A stretch of DNA of 64,000 nt from Vibrio owensii CAIM 1854 = LMG 25443 (GCF_000817815.1 NZ_JPRD01000025.1:1-64000), one strand, 5' to 3'; shown: positions 27,871 to 37,760, numbered from the stretch's first letter. Made by a program: numbers and translations. The notes: generated by a model not told the origin, from the sequence alone.

Positions 27871-29013
27871 ATGCCTCATTCTGTAGAAAAGAAAGCTGAG
27901 ATAGGTGGCGCAGGTCTACGCGGTCAAAGCGCTGGAAGCACAGCTTTATGCACTGTCGGTAAAACGGGGACGGGTCTAACGTATCGTGGTTACGATATTA
28001 CGGACTTGGCAAATCATGCTCAATTTGAAGAAGTGGCGCATTTGCTGTTACGCGGTCACTTACCTGATCAACAAGAGCTAGACGCCTACAAGACACATCT
28101 ATTGAGTCTGCGTGGCTTACCCGCGGAGCTTAAACAGGCGTTAGAACTGATTCCTGCTGATGCTCACCCGATGGATGTTATGCGTACAGGTTGCTCTATG
28201 CTGGGTAACTTAGAGCAAGAAATGGACTTTGAGCAACAGCTCCATGCTACTGAGCGAATGCTGGCGCTTTTCCCTGCCATCATTTGTTACTGGTATCGCT
28301 TCAGCCACGATGGCGTACGAATCAAAACACACGATAACAGCGAAGACTGCATTGGTGGCTACTTCCTAAAACTGCTTACTGATAAAGCACCAAGCGAAAC
28401 GCACAAAAAGGTGATGCACTGTTCTTTGATTCTTTATGCAGAGCATGAGTTTAATGCCTCAACATTTGCGGCGCGCGTGTGTGCCTCGACGCTTTCTGAT
28501 CTTCATTCTTGTATTACGGCTGCTATCGGTACGTTGCGTGGTCCACTTCATGGCGGTGCAAACGAAGCGGCGATGGAGATGATTCAAGATTGGCAAACGC
28601 CAGATGAAGCAGAAGCAAACATTCTTCAGATGCTAGAGAACAAAGACAAAATCATGGGCTTTGGGCATGCGATTTATCGCGAAAGTGATCCTCGTAATGC
28701 ACTGATCAAGCGTTGGTCAGAAGCGTTATCAAAAGAGGTGGGTGACACGCATCTTTACGCGGTTTCTGAGCGAGTGGAATCCGTCATGAAGCGTGAGAAA
28801 GGTCTGTTCTGTAATGCCGACTTCTTCCATGCTTCGGCTTACCACTTCATGGATATTCCGACCAAATTGTTTACGCCAATCTTTGTAATGAGCCGACTGA
28901 CAGGTTGGGCGGCGCACGTGTATGAACAACGCGCGAACAATCGAATCATTCGCCCAAGTGCGGATTATACCGGACCGGATCATCAAGACTGGGTGCCAAT
29001 CGAACAACGCTAG
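27871..29013 (+). CDS. prpC: 2-methylcitrate synthase PrpC
   Basis: This 380 aa protein of the citrate synthase family has the short form typical of PrpC. The active-site histidines occur in GPLHGGANEAAM and MGFGHAIYRESDPRN. It condenses propionyl-CoA with oxaloacetate to 2-methylcitrate. A strong AAAAGGAG lies before the ATG. It sits between prpB and acnD, as in other gammaproteobacterial prp clusters with acnD/prpF. Confidence 0.95.
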   Translation: MPHSVEKKAEIGGAGLRGQSAGSTALCTVGKTGTGLTYRGYDITDLANHAQFEEVAHLLLRGHLPDQQELDAYKTHLLSLRGLPAELKQALELIPADAHPMDVMRTGCSMLGNLEQEMDFEQQLHATERMLALFPAIICYWYRFSHDGVRIKTHDNSEDCIGGYFLKLLTDKAPSETHKKVMHCSLILYAEHEFNASTFAARVCASTLSDLHSCITAAIGTLRGPLHGGANEAAMEMIQDWQTPDEAEANILQMLENKDKIMGFGHAIYRESDPRNALIKRWSEALSKEVGDTHLYAVSERVESVMKREKGLFCNADFFHASAYHFMDIPTKLFTPIFVMSRLTGWAAHVYEQRANNRIIRPSADYTGPDHQDWVPIEQR

Positions 29014-29018
29014 CGCGT

Positions 29019-29066
29019 GACGCCTCTTTGTGAGTTTCATCTTGCATGGCATTCACAAGGGGCGTC
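29019..29066 (+). promoter_or_regulatory. Imperfect hairpin between prpC and acnD
   Basis: The arms GACGCCTCTTTGTGA (29019-29033) and TCACAAGGGGCGTC (29053-29066) pair with one bulge and one wobble, forming a long stem. It is followed by TCTTTCACC rather than a clean T-run. It may be a weak attenuator or a 3'-end stabilising structure within the operon. Confidence 0.5.
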
Positions 29067-29146
29067 TCTTTCACCGCGAATCCATTTCAAAAACAGTATC
29101 GCGGTGCGTTCAGGCACAAGATGTACACTAAAGCGGAAGCAAGCCC

Positions 29147-31756
29147 ATGAGCATCACCACAAATATAAATACTCAATATCGTAAGCCGCTCCCGGGAACC
29201 CAACTCGATTATTTTGATACCCGAGAAGCAGTTAACGATATTTCTCCTGGAGCCTATGAAAAGCTCCCATACACCTCACGCGTTTTAGCAGAGCAGTTGG
29301 TTCGTCGTTGCGATCCAAGTACGCTCACTGATAGCTTAAAGCAGTTGATTGAACGCAAGCGTGACCTCGATTTCCCTTGGTATCCGGCGCGCGTGGTTTG
29401 TCATGACATCCTTGGACAAACGGCATTAGTCGATCTCGCTGGTCTGCGTGATGCGATTGCCGAACAAGGCGGTGACCCAGCGAAAGTAAACCCTGTGGTT
29501 GAAACGCAGTTGATCGTTGACCATTCACTGGCAGTTGAACACGCAGGCTTTGACCCAGAGGCGTTTGAGAAAAACCGCGCGATAGAAGAGCGCAGAAACG
29601 AAGACCGATTCCACTTTATCGAGTGGTGCAAAACGGCGTTTGAGAATGTCAGTGTTATTCCTGCGGGTAACGGCATCATGCACCAAATCAACTTGGAGAA
29701 AATGTCTCCGGTTGTGCAAGCCAAGCAGGGCATTGCTTATCCCGATACTTGTGTCGGCACAGATAGTCACACACCTCACGTTGATTCTCTTGGCGTTATT
29801 GCGATTGGTGTCGGCGGTCTAGAGGCAGAGACGGTTATGCTTGGTCGCCCGTCGATGATGCGTCTGCCAGACATTGTTGGCGTGAAGCTGACTGGTAAGC
29901 GTCAACCGGGTATTACCGCTACCGATATCGTGTTGGCGATTACCGAGTTCCTGCGCAATGAACGTGTGGTTTCATCCTATCTCGAATTCTTTGGCGAAGG
30001 GGCGCGAGACCTAACCATTGGCGACCGCGCAACCATCTCAAACATGACGCCAGAATACGGCGCAACCGCCGGGATGTTCTACATTGATGAGCAGACCATT
30101 AATTACCTCAAACTGACGGGGCGCGATGATCAACAGGTCGACTTGGTAGAGAAGTACGCCAAGCAAACCGGTCTGTGGGCGGATGATTTAGATACTGCCG
30201 TTTACGAACGTGTGCTTGAGTTCGATTTGTCCCAAGTCGGGCGCAATTTGGCAGGCCCATCTAATCCTCATCGTCGTTTACCTACCGCAGAGCTTGCTGA
30301 ACGTGGTGTTTCTGGCGAGTGGCAAGAGAAGGAAGGCGAACTTCCAGATGGCGCGGTGATCATCGCGGCGATTACTTCTTGTACCAATACCAGTAACCCA
30401 AGAAACGTTGTGGCGGCTGGTCTTGTCGCTAAGAAAGCGAATGAGCTTGGCTTGGTGCGCAAACCTTGGGTCAAGTCTTCATTTGCTCCGGGTTCTAAAG
30501 TTGCTCGACTCTACCTTGAAGAGTCTGGCTTACTTCCTGAATTGGAGAAGCTTGGTTTTGGTATCGTGGCTTATGCGTGTACAACCTGTAACGGCATGAG
30601 CGGCGCACTTGACCCGAAAATCCAACAAGAAATCATCGACCGAGATCTGTATTCAACGGCGGTACTTTCTGGGAATCGCAACTTTGATGGTCGAATTCAT
30701 CCTTACGCAAAACAAGCGTTCTTAGCATCGCCACCTTTGGTTGTTGCTTACGCGTTAGCTGGTACGATTCGTTTTGATATCGAACGTGACTCTTTAGGCA
30801 CAGACAAAGACGGCAAGCCGGTTTATCTCAATGACTTGTGGCCAACGGATGAAGAAATTGATGCTGTGGTGGGTGAGTACGTTAAGCCAGAGCAATTTAA
30901 TCAAGTCTACATTCAAATGTTCAAACTGAATGATGAGACTCGCAATCCGAATCCGCTCTACGATTGGCGTCCGATGAGTACGTATATCCGTCGACCTCCC
31001 TACTGGCAAAAAGAGGGGGAAGGTGCACTGGCTGGTGAGCGGACTTTGTCTTCAATGCGTCCTCTTGCCGTTTTAGGCGACAACATTACAACCGACCATT
31101 TGTCGCCATCAAACGCAATTTTGGCAAGCAGCGCCGCAGGCGAATACCTCGCGAAGATGGGCGTGCCAGAAGAAGATTTTAACTCATACGCGACTCACCG
31201 AGGCGATCACTTAACCGCGCAGCGCGCCACTTTCGCTAACCCGAAACTGTTCAATGAAATGGTCAAGGAAAATGGCGAAGTCGTGCAAGGATCGTTAGCG
31301 AGGGTCGAGCCTGAAGGCAAAGTGACACGCATGTGGGAAGCTATTGAGACTTACATGAATCGCAAGCAGCCGCTTATCGTGGTCGCAGGTGCGGATTATG
31401 GTCAAGGCTCTTCGCGAGATTGGGCGGCGAAAGGCGTTCGCTTGGCGGGTGTAGAAGCCATTGTCGCTGAAGGTTTTGAGCGTATTCACCGTACCAATTT
31501 AGTTGGCATGGGCGTGCTTCCTCTGCAATTTAAAGATGGCGTGAACCGAAAGACGCTCGAATTAGATGGCACTGAACTTTATGACGTTATCGGCGATATC
31601 ACTCCTGGTGCTGATTTGGCGCTGGTGATTACTCGTGCGAATGGCGACAAGGTTGATGTGCCGGTGACTTGTCGACTCGATACCGAAGATGAAGTTCACG
31701 TCTACAAAGCGGGCGGTGTGTTACAGCGCTTTGCTCAAGATTTCCTCTCGCAATAG
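29147..31756 (+). CDS. acnD: Fe/S-dependent 2-methylcitrate dehydratase AcnD
   Basis: This 869 aa aconitase-family protein has the [4Fe-4S] cysteines in ITSCTNTSNP and CTTCNGMSG and an aconitase swivel domain at the C terminus with GSSRDWAAKG. AcnD dehydrates 2-methylcitrate to 2-methyl-trans-aconitate. It works together with PrpF, which is encoded directly downstream, and replaces PrpD in this variant of the pathway. Confidence 0.95.
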   Translation: MSITTNINTQYRKPLPGTQLDYFDTREAVNDISPGAYEKLPYTSRVLAEQLVRRCDPSTLTDSLKQLIERKRDLDFPWYPARVVCHDILGQTALVDLAGLRDAIAEQGGDPAKVNPVVETQLIVDHSLAVEHAGFDPEAFEKNRAIEERRNEDRFHFIEWCKTAFENVSVIPAGNGIMHQINLEKMSPVVQAKQGIAYPDTCVGTDSHTPHVDSLGVIAIGVGGLEAETVMLGRPSMMRLPDIVGVKLTGKRQPGITATDIVLAITEFLRNERVVSSYLEFFGEGARDLTIGDRATISNMTPEYGATAGMFYIDEQTINYLKLTGRDDQQVDLVEKYAKQTGLWADDLDTAVYERVLEFDLSQVGRNLAGPSNPHRRLPTAELAERGVSGEWQEKEGELPDGAVIIAAITSCTNTSNPRNVVAAGLVAKKANELGLVRKPWVKSSFAPGSKVARLYLEESGLLPELEKLGFGIVAYACTTCNGMSGALDPKIQQEIIDRDLYSTAVLSGNRNFDGRIHPYAKQAFLASPPLVVAYALAGTIRFDIERDSLGTDKDGKPVYLNDLWPTDEEIDAVVGEYVKPEQFNQVYIQMFKLNDETRNPNPLYDWRPMSTYIRRPPYWQKEGEGALAGERTLSSMRPLAVLGDNITTDHLSPSNAILASSAAGEYLAKMGVPEEDFNSYATHRGDHLTAQRATFANPKLFNEMVKENGEVVQGSLARVEPEGKVTRMWEAIETYMNRKQPLIVVAGADYGQGSSRDWAAKGVRLAGVEAIVAEGFERIHRTNLVGMGVLPLQFKDGVNRKTLELDGTELYDVIGDITPGADLALVITRANGDKVDVPVTCRLDTEDEVHVYKAGGVLQRFAQDFLSQ

Positions 31757-31779
31757 ATAGCGCAATAACGGAGCAAGAT

Positions 31780-32964
31780 ATGGATAGCAAGAAAAGCCAA
31801 ATCAAAGTCCCGGCGACTTACATGCGCGGCGGTACGAGCAAAGGTGTGTTCTTCAACCTTGAAGATTTGCCACAGCCAGCGCAAGTCGTAGGCGAAGCAA
31901 GAGACAAGCTGCTACTTCGTGTGATTGGCAGTCCGGATCCGTATGCCAAACAAATTGATGGTATGGGCGGCGCGACTTCCAGCACTAGTAAAACTGTGAT
32001 TGTGTCGCGCAGTGAGCGAGCTGATCACGACGTTGATTACCTGTTCGGGCAAGTATCGATAGATAAGCCGTTTGTCGATTGGAGTGGTAACTGTGGCAAC
32101 CTTTCTGCTGCAGTCGGACCTTTCGCCATTCATGCAGGGTTGATCGACGAAGAACATATTCCCCAAAATGGCATCGTCACCGTTCGTGTATGGCAGGTAA
32201 ATATTGGAAAAACCATTTTGATTCATGTGCCAATCGTAAATGGTTTCGTTCAAGAAACAGGGGAGTTTGAGCTTGATGGAGTGACGTTCCCTGCAGCAGA
32301 AATCCAAGTTGATTTTGTCGACCCTGCTGATGGCGAAGGCAGCATGTTTCCAACCGGTAATCTAGTAGACGATTTGGTCGTGCCAGATGTTGGGACCTTC
32401 AATGCCACCTTCATCAACGCAGGCATACCGACGATCTTCGTAGACGCAGAAGCGCTCGGTTACCAAGGCACTGAGCTTCAAGATAACATCAATAATGATG
32501 AATTTGCGCTCGCGAGGTTTGAGTCCATTCGTGCTCATGGCGCGTTGAAAATGGGGCTTATTGATTCGCTCGAAGAGGCTCAAACACGTCAACATACGCC
32601 AAAGATTGCGTTTGTTTCCCAGCCTAAATCCTATTTATCGTCGAGCGGTAAAACCGTAGAAGCAGGTGAGGTCGATATTCTCGTCCGGGCTTTATCTATG
32701 GGCAAGCTTCACCACGCCATGATGGGAACCGCTGCGGTCGCCATTGCCTCGGCGGCATGCGTCCCGGGGACTTTAGTCAACTTAGCGGCTGGTGGCGGAG
32801 AGAAAGAATCTGTGACGTTTGGGCATCCATCAGGAACGCTTAAGGTGGGGGCAAAAGCCAAACAAACAGAACAAGGTTGGGTGGTTGAGAAAGCCATCAT
32901 GAGCCGCAGCGCGAGAATACTGATGGAGGGCTTTGTGCGTGTTCCCTCCAATGTCTTTGAATAA
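31780..32964 (+). CDS. prpF: 2-methylaconitate cis-trans isomerase PrpF
   Basis: This 394 aa protein of the PrpF family has the N-terminal signature PATYMRGGTSKGVFF and WSGNCGNLSAAVGPFA. It isomerises the AcnD product so that an aconitase can hydrate it to 2-methylisocitrate. It starts 23 bp after acnD. A 223 bp gap carrying a MITE-like repeat separates it from prpE. Confidence 0.95.
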   Translation: MDSKKSQIKVPATYMRGGTSKGVFFNLEDLPQPAQVVGEARDKLLLRVIGSPDPYAKQIDGMGGATSSTSKTVIVSRSERADHDVDYLFGQVSIDKPFVDWSGNCGNLSAAVGPFAIHAGLIDEEHIPQNGIVTVRVWQVNIGKTILIHVPIVNGFVQETGEFELDGVTFPAAEIQVDFVDPADGEGSMFPTGNLVDDLVVPDVGTFNATFINAGIPTIFVDAEALGYQGTELQDNINNDEFALARFESIRAHGALKMGLIDSLEEAQTRQHTPKIAFVSQPKSYLSSSGKTVEAGEVDILVRALSMGKLHHAMMGTAAVAIASAACVPGTLVNLAAGGGEKESVTFGHPSGTLKVGAKAKQTEQGWVVEKAIMSRSARILMEGFVRVPSNVFE

Positions 32965-32987
32965 CACAATTGCATGGTAGTGATACT

Positions 32988-33153
32988 TATACCAACCACA
33001 TCAATTATTTGATGATTCTTGCTTGTTAAAACCGCTGATAACTTCGTTAAAGATCTTGTAGGTAGAGCAACTAGCTAGCTGCAATCTTTGCCTTGTTCTA
33101 AGCAGTTTTACCTACGCAATCTTCTGAACATCTAATTAATGCGATTGGTATTA
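32988..33153. repeat. MITE-like intergenic repeat, copy 2
   Basis: This ~166 bp element is homologous to 17546-17710. It starts TATACCAACC and ends GATTGGTATTA, giving near-perfect terminal inverted repeats (TACCAAcC/GATTGGTA). It shares GATAACTTCGTTAAA and TTTGCCTTGTTCT blocks with copy 1 in the same order and orientation. It lies in the prpF-prpE gap, ending about 20 bp before the prpE ribosome-binding site, and could affect prpE expression. Confidence 0.8.
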
Positions 33154-33187
33154 AAAAGCAATGTCAGGACATACTGGAGGAAGCAAT

Positions 33188-35068
33188 ATGTCTGCATATC
33201 AAAAAGAATACCTTTGGGCACAAAATGAACCGGAAAACTTTTGGCGTGCTCAAGCTGAAAACGTCGATTGGTTTGAAGCGCCAAATACCATTTTACAAGC
33301 TGACGAACATGGGATTGAACGTTGGTTTTCTGATGGCGTATTGAACACTTCATGGCTCGCATTGGATTATCATTGCGAGCAAGGGCGAGGCGATAAAACC
33401 GCACTGATTTATGATTCGCCAGTAACGGGGCAAAAACAAACTTACAGCTATCAAGCTCTGCGCGACCAAGTGGCAAAGATCGCGGGCATGCTTTCTAACC
33501 AAGGCGTAACCAAAGGCGATCGTGTGGTCATCTACATGCCGATGATCCCAGAAGCGGCAATGGCGATGCTGGCGTGTGCTCGATTGGGCGCGATTCATTC
33601 GGTGGTGTTTGGCGGTTTTGCCCCGAATGAGCTCGCCGTTCGAATTGAAGATGCGGAACCCAAAGTCATCATGACGGCGTCTTGTGGTATCGAAATTAAT
33701 AAGGTGATTCCATACAAACCCATGGTCGATAAAGCCATTATGGACAGCCGTTGTAAGCCAGAGAAAGTCTTTGTTCTTCAACGTCCGCAGTGCGAAGCCG
33801 AACTTAACCTTGAGCGTGATTTAGATTGGCAGCAAGAATACGCGCAAGCTTTGCCTCATGCATGTGTCCCTGTGCTTGCGACAGATCCTCTTTATATTCT
33901 GTATACCTCTGGCACAACAGGGAAACCAAAAGGCGTGGTGCGTGATAATGGTGGTCATGCCGTTGCGATGAAATATTCGATGACGTCGATTTATAACATC
34001 CCTCAAGATGGTGTGTTCTGGGCTGCATCGGATGTAGGTTGGGTCGTTGGTCACTCCTACATCGTGTACGCGCCGCTGATTCATGGTTGTACAACTGTGC
34101 TATTCGAAGGCAAACCGGTGAGAACTCCAGACCCCGGTGCATTCTGGCGTGTTTGTGACGAATACAAAGTGGACGTGCTTTTCTCCGCGCCAACCGCTTT
34201 CCGTGCAATTAAGAAAGAAGACCCAGAAGGCGAGTTCATTAAGCAATACGACTTGTCCAACCTCGACTCTATCTTTATGGCAGGCGAACGCCTTGACCCA
34301 CCAACGCTAGAATGGGTCGAAAGCAAAGCAGATAAGCCGGTCATTGACCACTGGTGGCAAACCGAGACTGGATGGGCTATCGCGGGCAATCCGACTGGTA
34401 TCGAGGTAATGCCAGTAAAAGCAGGCTCCGCTACCAAGCCGATACCTGGCTATCAGGTCGAGATTCTGAACGAAATGGGCATGTCAGTAAGTGCAAATCA
34501 GCAAGGTTTTGTGGCTTTGAAGCGCCCATTGCCACCAAGCTGTTTACCGACGGTCTGGCGCAATCATGACCGCTTTGAGACCGGTTATCTAAGTCAATTT
34601 CCGGGTTACTACGTATCGGGAGATGGCGGTTACCTAGATGAAGATGGTTACCTGTTTATCATGGGTCGTATTGATGACGTAATTAACGTCGCAGGTCACC
34701 GTCTGTCTACTGGCGAGATGGAAGAAATCGTTGGTGGTCACCCTGCGATTGCGGAGTGTGCGGTAGTCGGTATCCACGATGAGTTAAAAGGTCAGCTACC
34801 ACTTGGCTTCGTGGTTCTTAAAGATGGTGTGAAGATTGATGATCTAACACTAGAAGGTGAGTTGGTGGGCAAAGTGCGCAACGAGATTGGCGCAGTAGCG
34901 TGCTTTAAACATGCGCTGGTTGTTGACCGTTTGCCAAAGACTCGCTCAGGTAAAATTTTGCGAAGAACCATTCGTCAAATAGCCGATGGTGAACAATACG
35001 TGGTGCCATCAACCATTGATGATCCATCCAGTTTAGGCGAAATCGAGCGAGTGCTTAAACGTGGCTAG
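33188..35068 (+). CDS. prpE: Propionate-CoA ligase PrpE
   Basis: This protein is an ANL-superfamily acyl-CoA synthetase of 626 aa from the ATG at 33188. That start is chosen because CTGGAGGAA lies 6 nt before it; an in-frame ATG at 33161 lacks such a site. The P-loop YTSGTTGKPKG (near residue 235-245) and the C-terminal catalytic lysine motif RSGKILRRT are intact. It activates propionate to propionyl-CoA for PrpC. It is the last gene of the operon before the terminator at 35130. Confidence 0.94.
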   Translation: MSAYQKEYLWAQNEPENFWRAQAENVDWFEAPNTILQADEHGIERWFSDGVLNTSWLALDYHCEQGRGDKTALIYDSPVTGQKQTYSYQALRDQVAKIAGMLSNQGVTKGDRVVIYMPMIPEAAMAMLACARLGAIHSVVFGGFAPNELAVRIEDAEPKVIMTASCGIEINKVIPYKPMVDKAIMDSRCKPEKVFVLQRPQCEAELNLERDLDWQQEYAQALPHACVPVLATDPLYILYTSGTTGKPKGVVRDNGGHAVAMKYSMTSIYNIPQDGVFWAASDVGWVVGHSYIVYAPLIHGCTTVLFEGKPVRTPDPGAFWRVCDEYKVDVLFSAPTAFRAIKKEDPEGEFIKQYDLSNLDSIFMAGERLDPPTLEWVESKADKPVIDHWWQTETGWAIAGNPTGIEVMPVKAGSATKPIPGYQVEILNEMGMSVSANQQGFVALKRPLPPSCLPTVWRNHDRFETGYLSQFPGYYVSGDGGYLDEDGYLFIMGRIDDVINVAGHRLSTGEMEEIVGGHPAIAECAVVGIHDELKGQLPLGFVVLKDGVKIDDLTLEGELVGKVRNEIGAVACFKHALVVDRLPKTRSGKILRRTIRQIADGEQYVVPSTIDDPSSLGEIERVLKRG

Positions 35069-35129
35069 TTAAGTAAGATCTTAATTAAGTGCGCCCTTAG
35101 CTTACCTAGGAGCAAGCACAAACACCGGA

Positions 35130-35158
35130 GCCTCTTGCTTTGTCGGCAAGAGGCTTTT
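35130..35158 (+). terminator. Rho-independent terminator of the prp operon
   Basis: A perfect 9 bp stem GCCTCTTGC/GCAAGAGGC with a 7 nt loop is followed by TTTT. Confidence 0.9.
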
Positions 35159-35228
35159 GCATTCTTGCTTGCCTAAATGCATGTTTAAACACACACTATA
35201 TGGATTCCTGTTTTTGGCTTCTTTTCCT

Positions 35229-35711
35229 ATGTCTACTTTTGTAATCAAACCAGCGCTTTTTGACGATCTTGAACAACTTAATGATTTGATGTTCGAGCTG
35301 CATGATGAGCACCATATCCAATCCCCAGAGCTGTTTAAAACCGCAGAAGAAATCGAACAAGAAAAGAGCATTGCTCGTTATCTCGATAACCCAGAATGTT
35401 TGGTGTATGTCGCTAGAGTAGAGGGTGAGATCATCGGCTTTGTTTCAGGGCACTTTTGCGAGCTTATTTCTACGGTTAGCAAACCCGTGATGATGGGAAG
35501 CGTTGATGAGCTCTACGTTTTACCCGAGTATCGCAAGCAAGGCACTGCGAAGGCTTTGATTGAAAAGATAGAGGCGACATTCGTCGATTACGGAGTGAAA
35601 CAGATGTTTGTTGAGGTTTGGGACTTTAACCAGACAGCAATTTCTCTCTACGAGAACCAAGGTTTTGGGCATCATATTCATTGGTTAAGAAAGTCGTTAT
35701 CTGAAAGTTAA
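35229..35711 (+). CDS. GNAT-family N-acetyltransferase
   Basis: The frame is open from 35157, but MSTFVIKPA at 35229 (160 aa) is the typical GNAT beginning and avoids overlap with the prp terminator. Neither start has a strong ribosome-binding site. The acetyl-CoA-binding motif is in LYVLPEYRKQGTAKALIEK (R/Q-x-x-G-x-G/A). The C-terminal part with WDFNQTAISLYENQGF is also characteristic. The substrate cannot be told from the sequence. Confidence 0.85.
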   Translation: MSTFVIKPALFDDLEQLNDLMFELHDEHHIQSPELFKTAEEIEQEKSIARYLDNPECLVYVARVEGEIIGFVSGHFCELISTVSKPVMMGSVDELYVLPEYRKQGTAKALIEKIEATFVDYGVKQMFVEVWDFNQTAISLYENQGFGHHIHWLRKSLSES

Positions 35712-35911
35712 TTAATGCGTTGCTAAGACGGTAAGTTAGTGACTTATGTAATCTGACGGTGCAAAAGTTGAGTCTACTAGTCAGTATTTGCTATTGGTTT
35801 CGTCGCAATGTGCGGTGACTCATTCTCATCCAAATTGGTGATGTTGTTTTTGTTTGCTTGTTTTGTAAGTGGCACATGAATAGTGCCTCATAAAACAAGA
35901 GGAAAATAACA
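35712..35911 (+). other. Intergenic region upstream of the protease
   Basis: This 200 bp region has no ORF. T-rich stretches are present near 35840-35870, and the AAGAGGAAA ribosome-binding site of the protease lies at its right end. No promoter boxes could be assigned. Confidence 0.4.
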
Positions 35912-37453
35912 TTGAATCTATCAAAAACCTTACTTGCAACGGCGTTATTGCCAATGTTGGCAAGCGCAGATCAAGTCACGGATACACAAAACATTAAAAT
36001 TCAGCCCGATATCGTGGGGGGTATCACGGCAAACCCCAATGACTGGAAATTTTATACGCAGATAGTCAGCCGCAATGGTAATCGTTCTTTCTGCGGGGCG
36101 AGTTATATTGGGGATGGTTTCGTACTCACTGCTGCTCACTGTGTTGACGGTGACACACCAAATCAAATAGCAGTAAAAATTGGTGGTGTGATTTATAACG
36201 GTACTGATGGTGTACGTTCCAACGTCAGCCAGATCTATGTTCATCCTTCTTATAATGCTTCTACGCTTTCTAACGACATCGCATTGCTTAAGCTCACTTC
36301 AATTCCCTCTGGTGTTGCGAAAGTGGATATAGCCGCAGGCAGTGTCTCGCAATATGCAGGCGTCGGTGATTGGTTAACCGTCGCTGGCTTAGGTCGAACT
36401 TCGGAGGGGGGCAGTTCACCAACCGCGCTACAAGAAGTGGATGTTCCTCTGGTCTCTGATGCGACTTGTCGACAAGCTGGCGGCAATTACACCACAGTTG
36501 GCTCCGTATCATTCTGTGCGGGTGTTCCGCAAGGTGGCATTGATTCTTGTCAGGGAGACAGCGGCGGTCCTATCGTCTTTAAGAACAACGGTCTCGTCAC
36601 TCAGCTAGGTATCGTCAGTTGGGGTATAGGTTGTGCCCGACCGGGTAAGTATGGAGTGTATAGCGACATTGCGGCGTTACGCAGTTTTGTTGATGGCGTA
36701 GTAGGTACGACAACGCCTCCGACAGATAATGTTTCTGTTGGTTACACGGCAAATCAGACTTTGAGTTCTTTTAAAGTGGGCGAGCTGAAGCAACACAGTT
36801 TCAGTATTCAAAATATCGGTAATGTTGCGTTTACTGTCGAAAGTGTGGGACTGCAAAGTTCTGGTGTCACGAAATCTGCGATGATCACCAGAGACCAATG
36901 TGCACAATCGACACTCAATGCAGGAAGCTCATGTCGTGTCGATGTGGAGTTTGGCGCTTCTCAAGCAGGTGAGGCGAGCGTCGCTTTGGCTTTTGGCATC
37001 GATAAAACCAGTACTACATACCAAGCAGTGGCTACAGCTTCCGCCACTAGAACAACGACACCGCCTTCTGGTAGTTGTGACAATGAATGGAAAGCGAGTG
37101 GCGTATACAACACGGGTGAAACCGTTACTTGGGCTGGTCAATTATGGCAAGCGCAGTGGTGGACTCAAGGCGATAACCCATCAGAATCTGGTCCATGGGG
37201 AGTATGGCAGTCAATAAGCAGCTCAGATTGTTCTGGGACTAATCCTCCAACAGAGTCTACGCCACCAACGTCGCCATCTTCAGGTGATGCTTACCAAGCG
37301 GGTACGAATTACTCTGCAGGGGATGTAGTGACGAATAATGGTGCAAGTTACCAGTGTAAGGCTTGGCCAAACAGTTTGTGGTGTGGCTCAACTCCAAGTG
37401 CTTATGAGCCGGGTGTGGGCTCAGCTTGGACAGATGCATGGTTAAAGCTGTAA
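35912..37453 (+). CDS. Secreted trypsin-like serine protease with C-terminal chitin-binding modules
   Basis: The 513 aa protein starts at TTG, supported by AAGAGGAAA about 6 nt upstream. A signal peptide (about residues 1-19) is followed by an activation site at IVGG (about 34-37). The S1 catalytic triad is complete: His76 (TAAHC), Asp122 (NDIAL) and Ser217 (GDSGG). Asp211 at the primary pocket predicts trypsin-like cleavage after Lys/Arg. An immunoglobulin-like region follows (about 270-385). Two CBM5/12-type aromatic modules come last: WKASGVYNTGETV and a C-terminal YSAGDVVTNNGASYQC. It is probably exported by type II secretion and directed to chitin surfaces. Confidence 0.9.
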   Translation: MNLSKTLLATALLPMLASADQVTDTQNIKIQPDIVGGITANPNDWKFYTQIVSRNGNRSFCGASYIGDGFVLTAAHCVDGDTPNQIAVKIGGVIYNGTDGVRSNVSQIYVHPSYNASTLSNDIALLKLTSIPSGVAKVDIAAGSVSQYAGVGDWLTVAGLGRTSEGGSSPTALQEVDVPLVSDATCRQAGGNYTTVGSVSFCAGVPQGGIDSCQGDSGGPIVFKNNGLVTQLGIVSWGIGCARPGKYGVYSDIAALRSFVDGVVGTTTPPTDNVSVGYTANQTLSSFKVGELKQHSFSIQNIGNVAFTVESVGLQSSGVTKSAMITRDQCAQSTLNAGSSCRVDVEFGASQAGEASVALAFGIDKTSTTYQAVATASATRTTTPPSGSCDNEWKASGVYNTGETVTWAGQLWQAQWWTQGDNPSESGPWGVWQSISSSDCSGTNPPTESTPPTSPSSGDAYQAGTNYSAGDVVTNNGASYQCKAWPNSLWCGSTPSAYEPGVGSAWTDAWLKL

Positions 37454-37760
37454 ATGCATAACTGAACCATAAAGAGAGTTTATTTGTTGTCGACAATAAG
37501 CTCTCTTTATTGTTTCAATTCTGAGAAGGCGTAAAATCCACGTAAATTCCTCTGACGTTAACTTAATATAACTGGCAAAATCGCAGCCAATATTTCGAGT
37601 TATGTCTGATTTTTGTCAGAACTATTTTGAGGAGTGTCGCAAAGCGTTTTTTGACATGTGTGCTAAACGTACAACTGGTTACTTAATTTATGTCGAAAAA
37701 TATTGGTAATCCTGCCATCATAGCTGAGTGATTCTTCTTTTTTGTTAAAGGTCGTATTTT
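37454..37760 (+). other. Intergenic region between protease and NUDIX gene
   Basis: The left part holds the protease terminator (37469-37514). The remaining ~245 bp has no ORF. TTGACA occurs at 37651-37656, but no matching -10 at normal spacing is clear. AAAGG at 37747-37751 is the ribosome-binding site for the GTG at 37761. Confidence 0.4.
37469..37514 (+). terminator. Terminator after the protease gene, containing TTGTCGACAA
   Basis: ATAAAGAGAG (37469-37478) pairs with CTCTCTTTAT (37501-37510), extended inside by TTATT/AATAA, and is followed by TGTTT. The apex contains the palindrome TTGTCGACAA (37487-37496). Confidence 0.8.
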
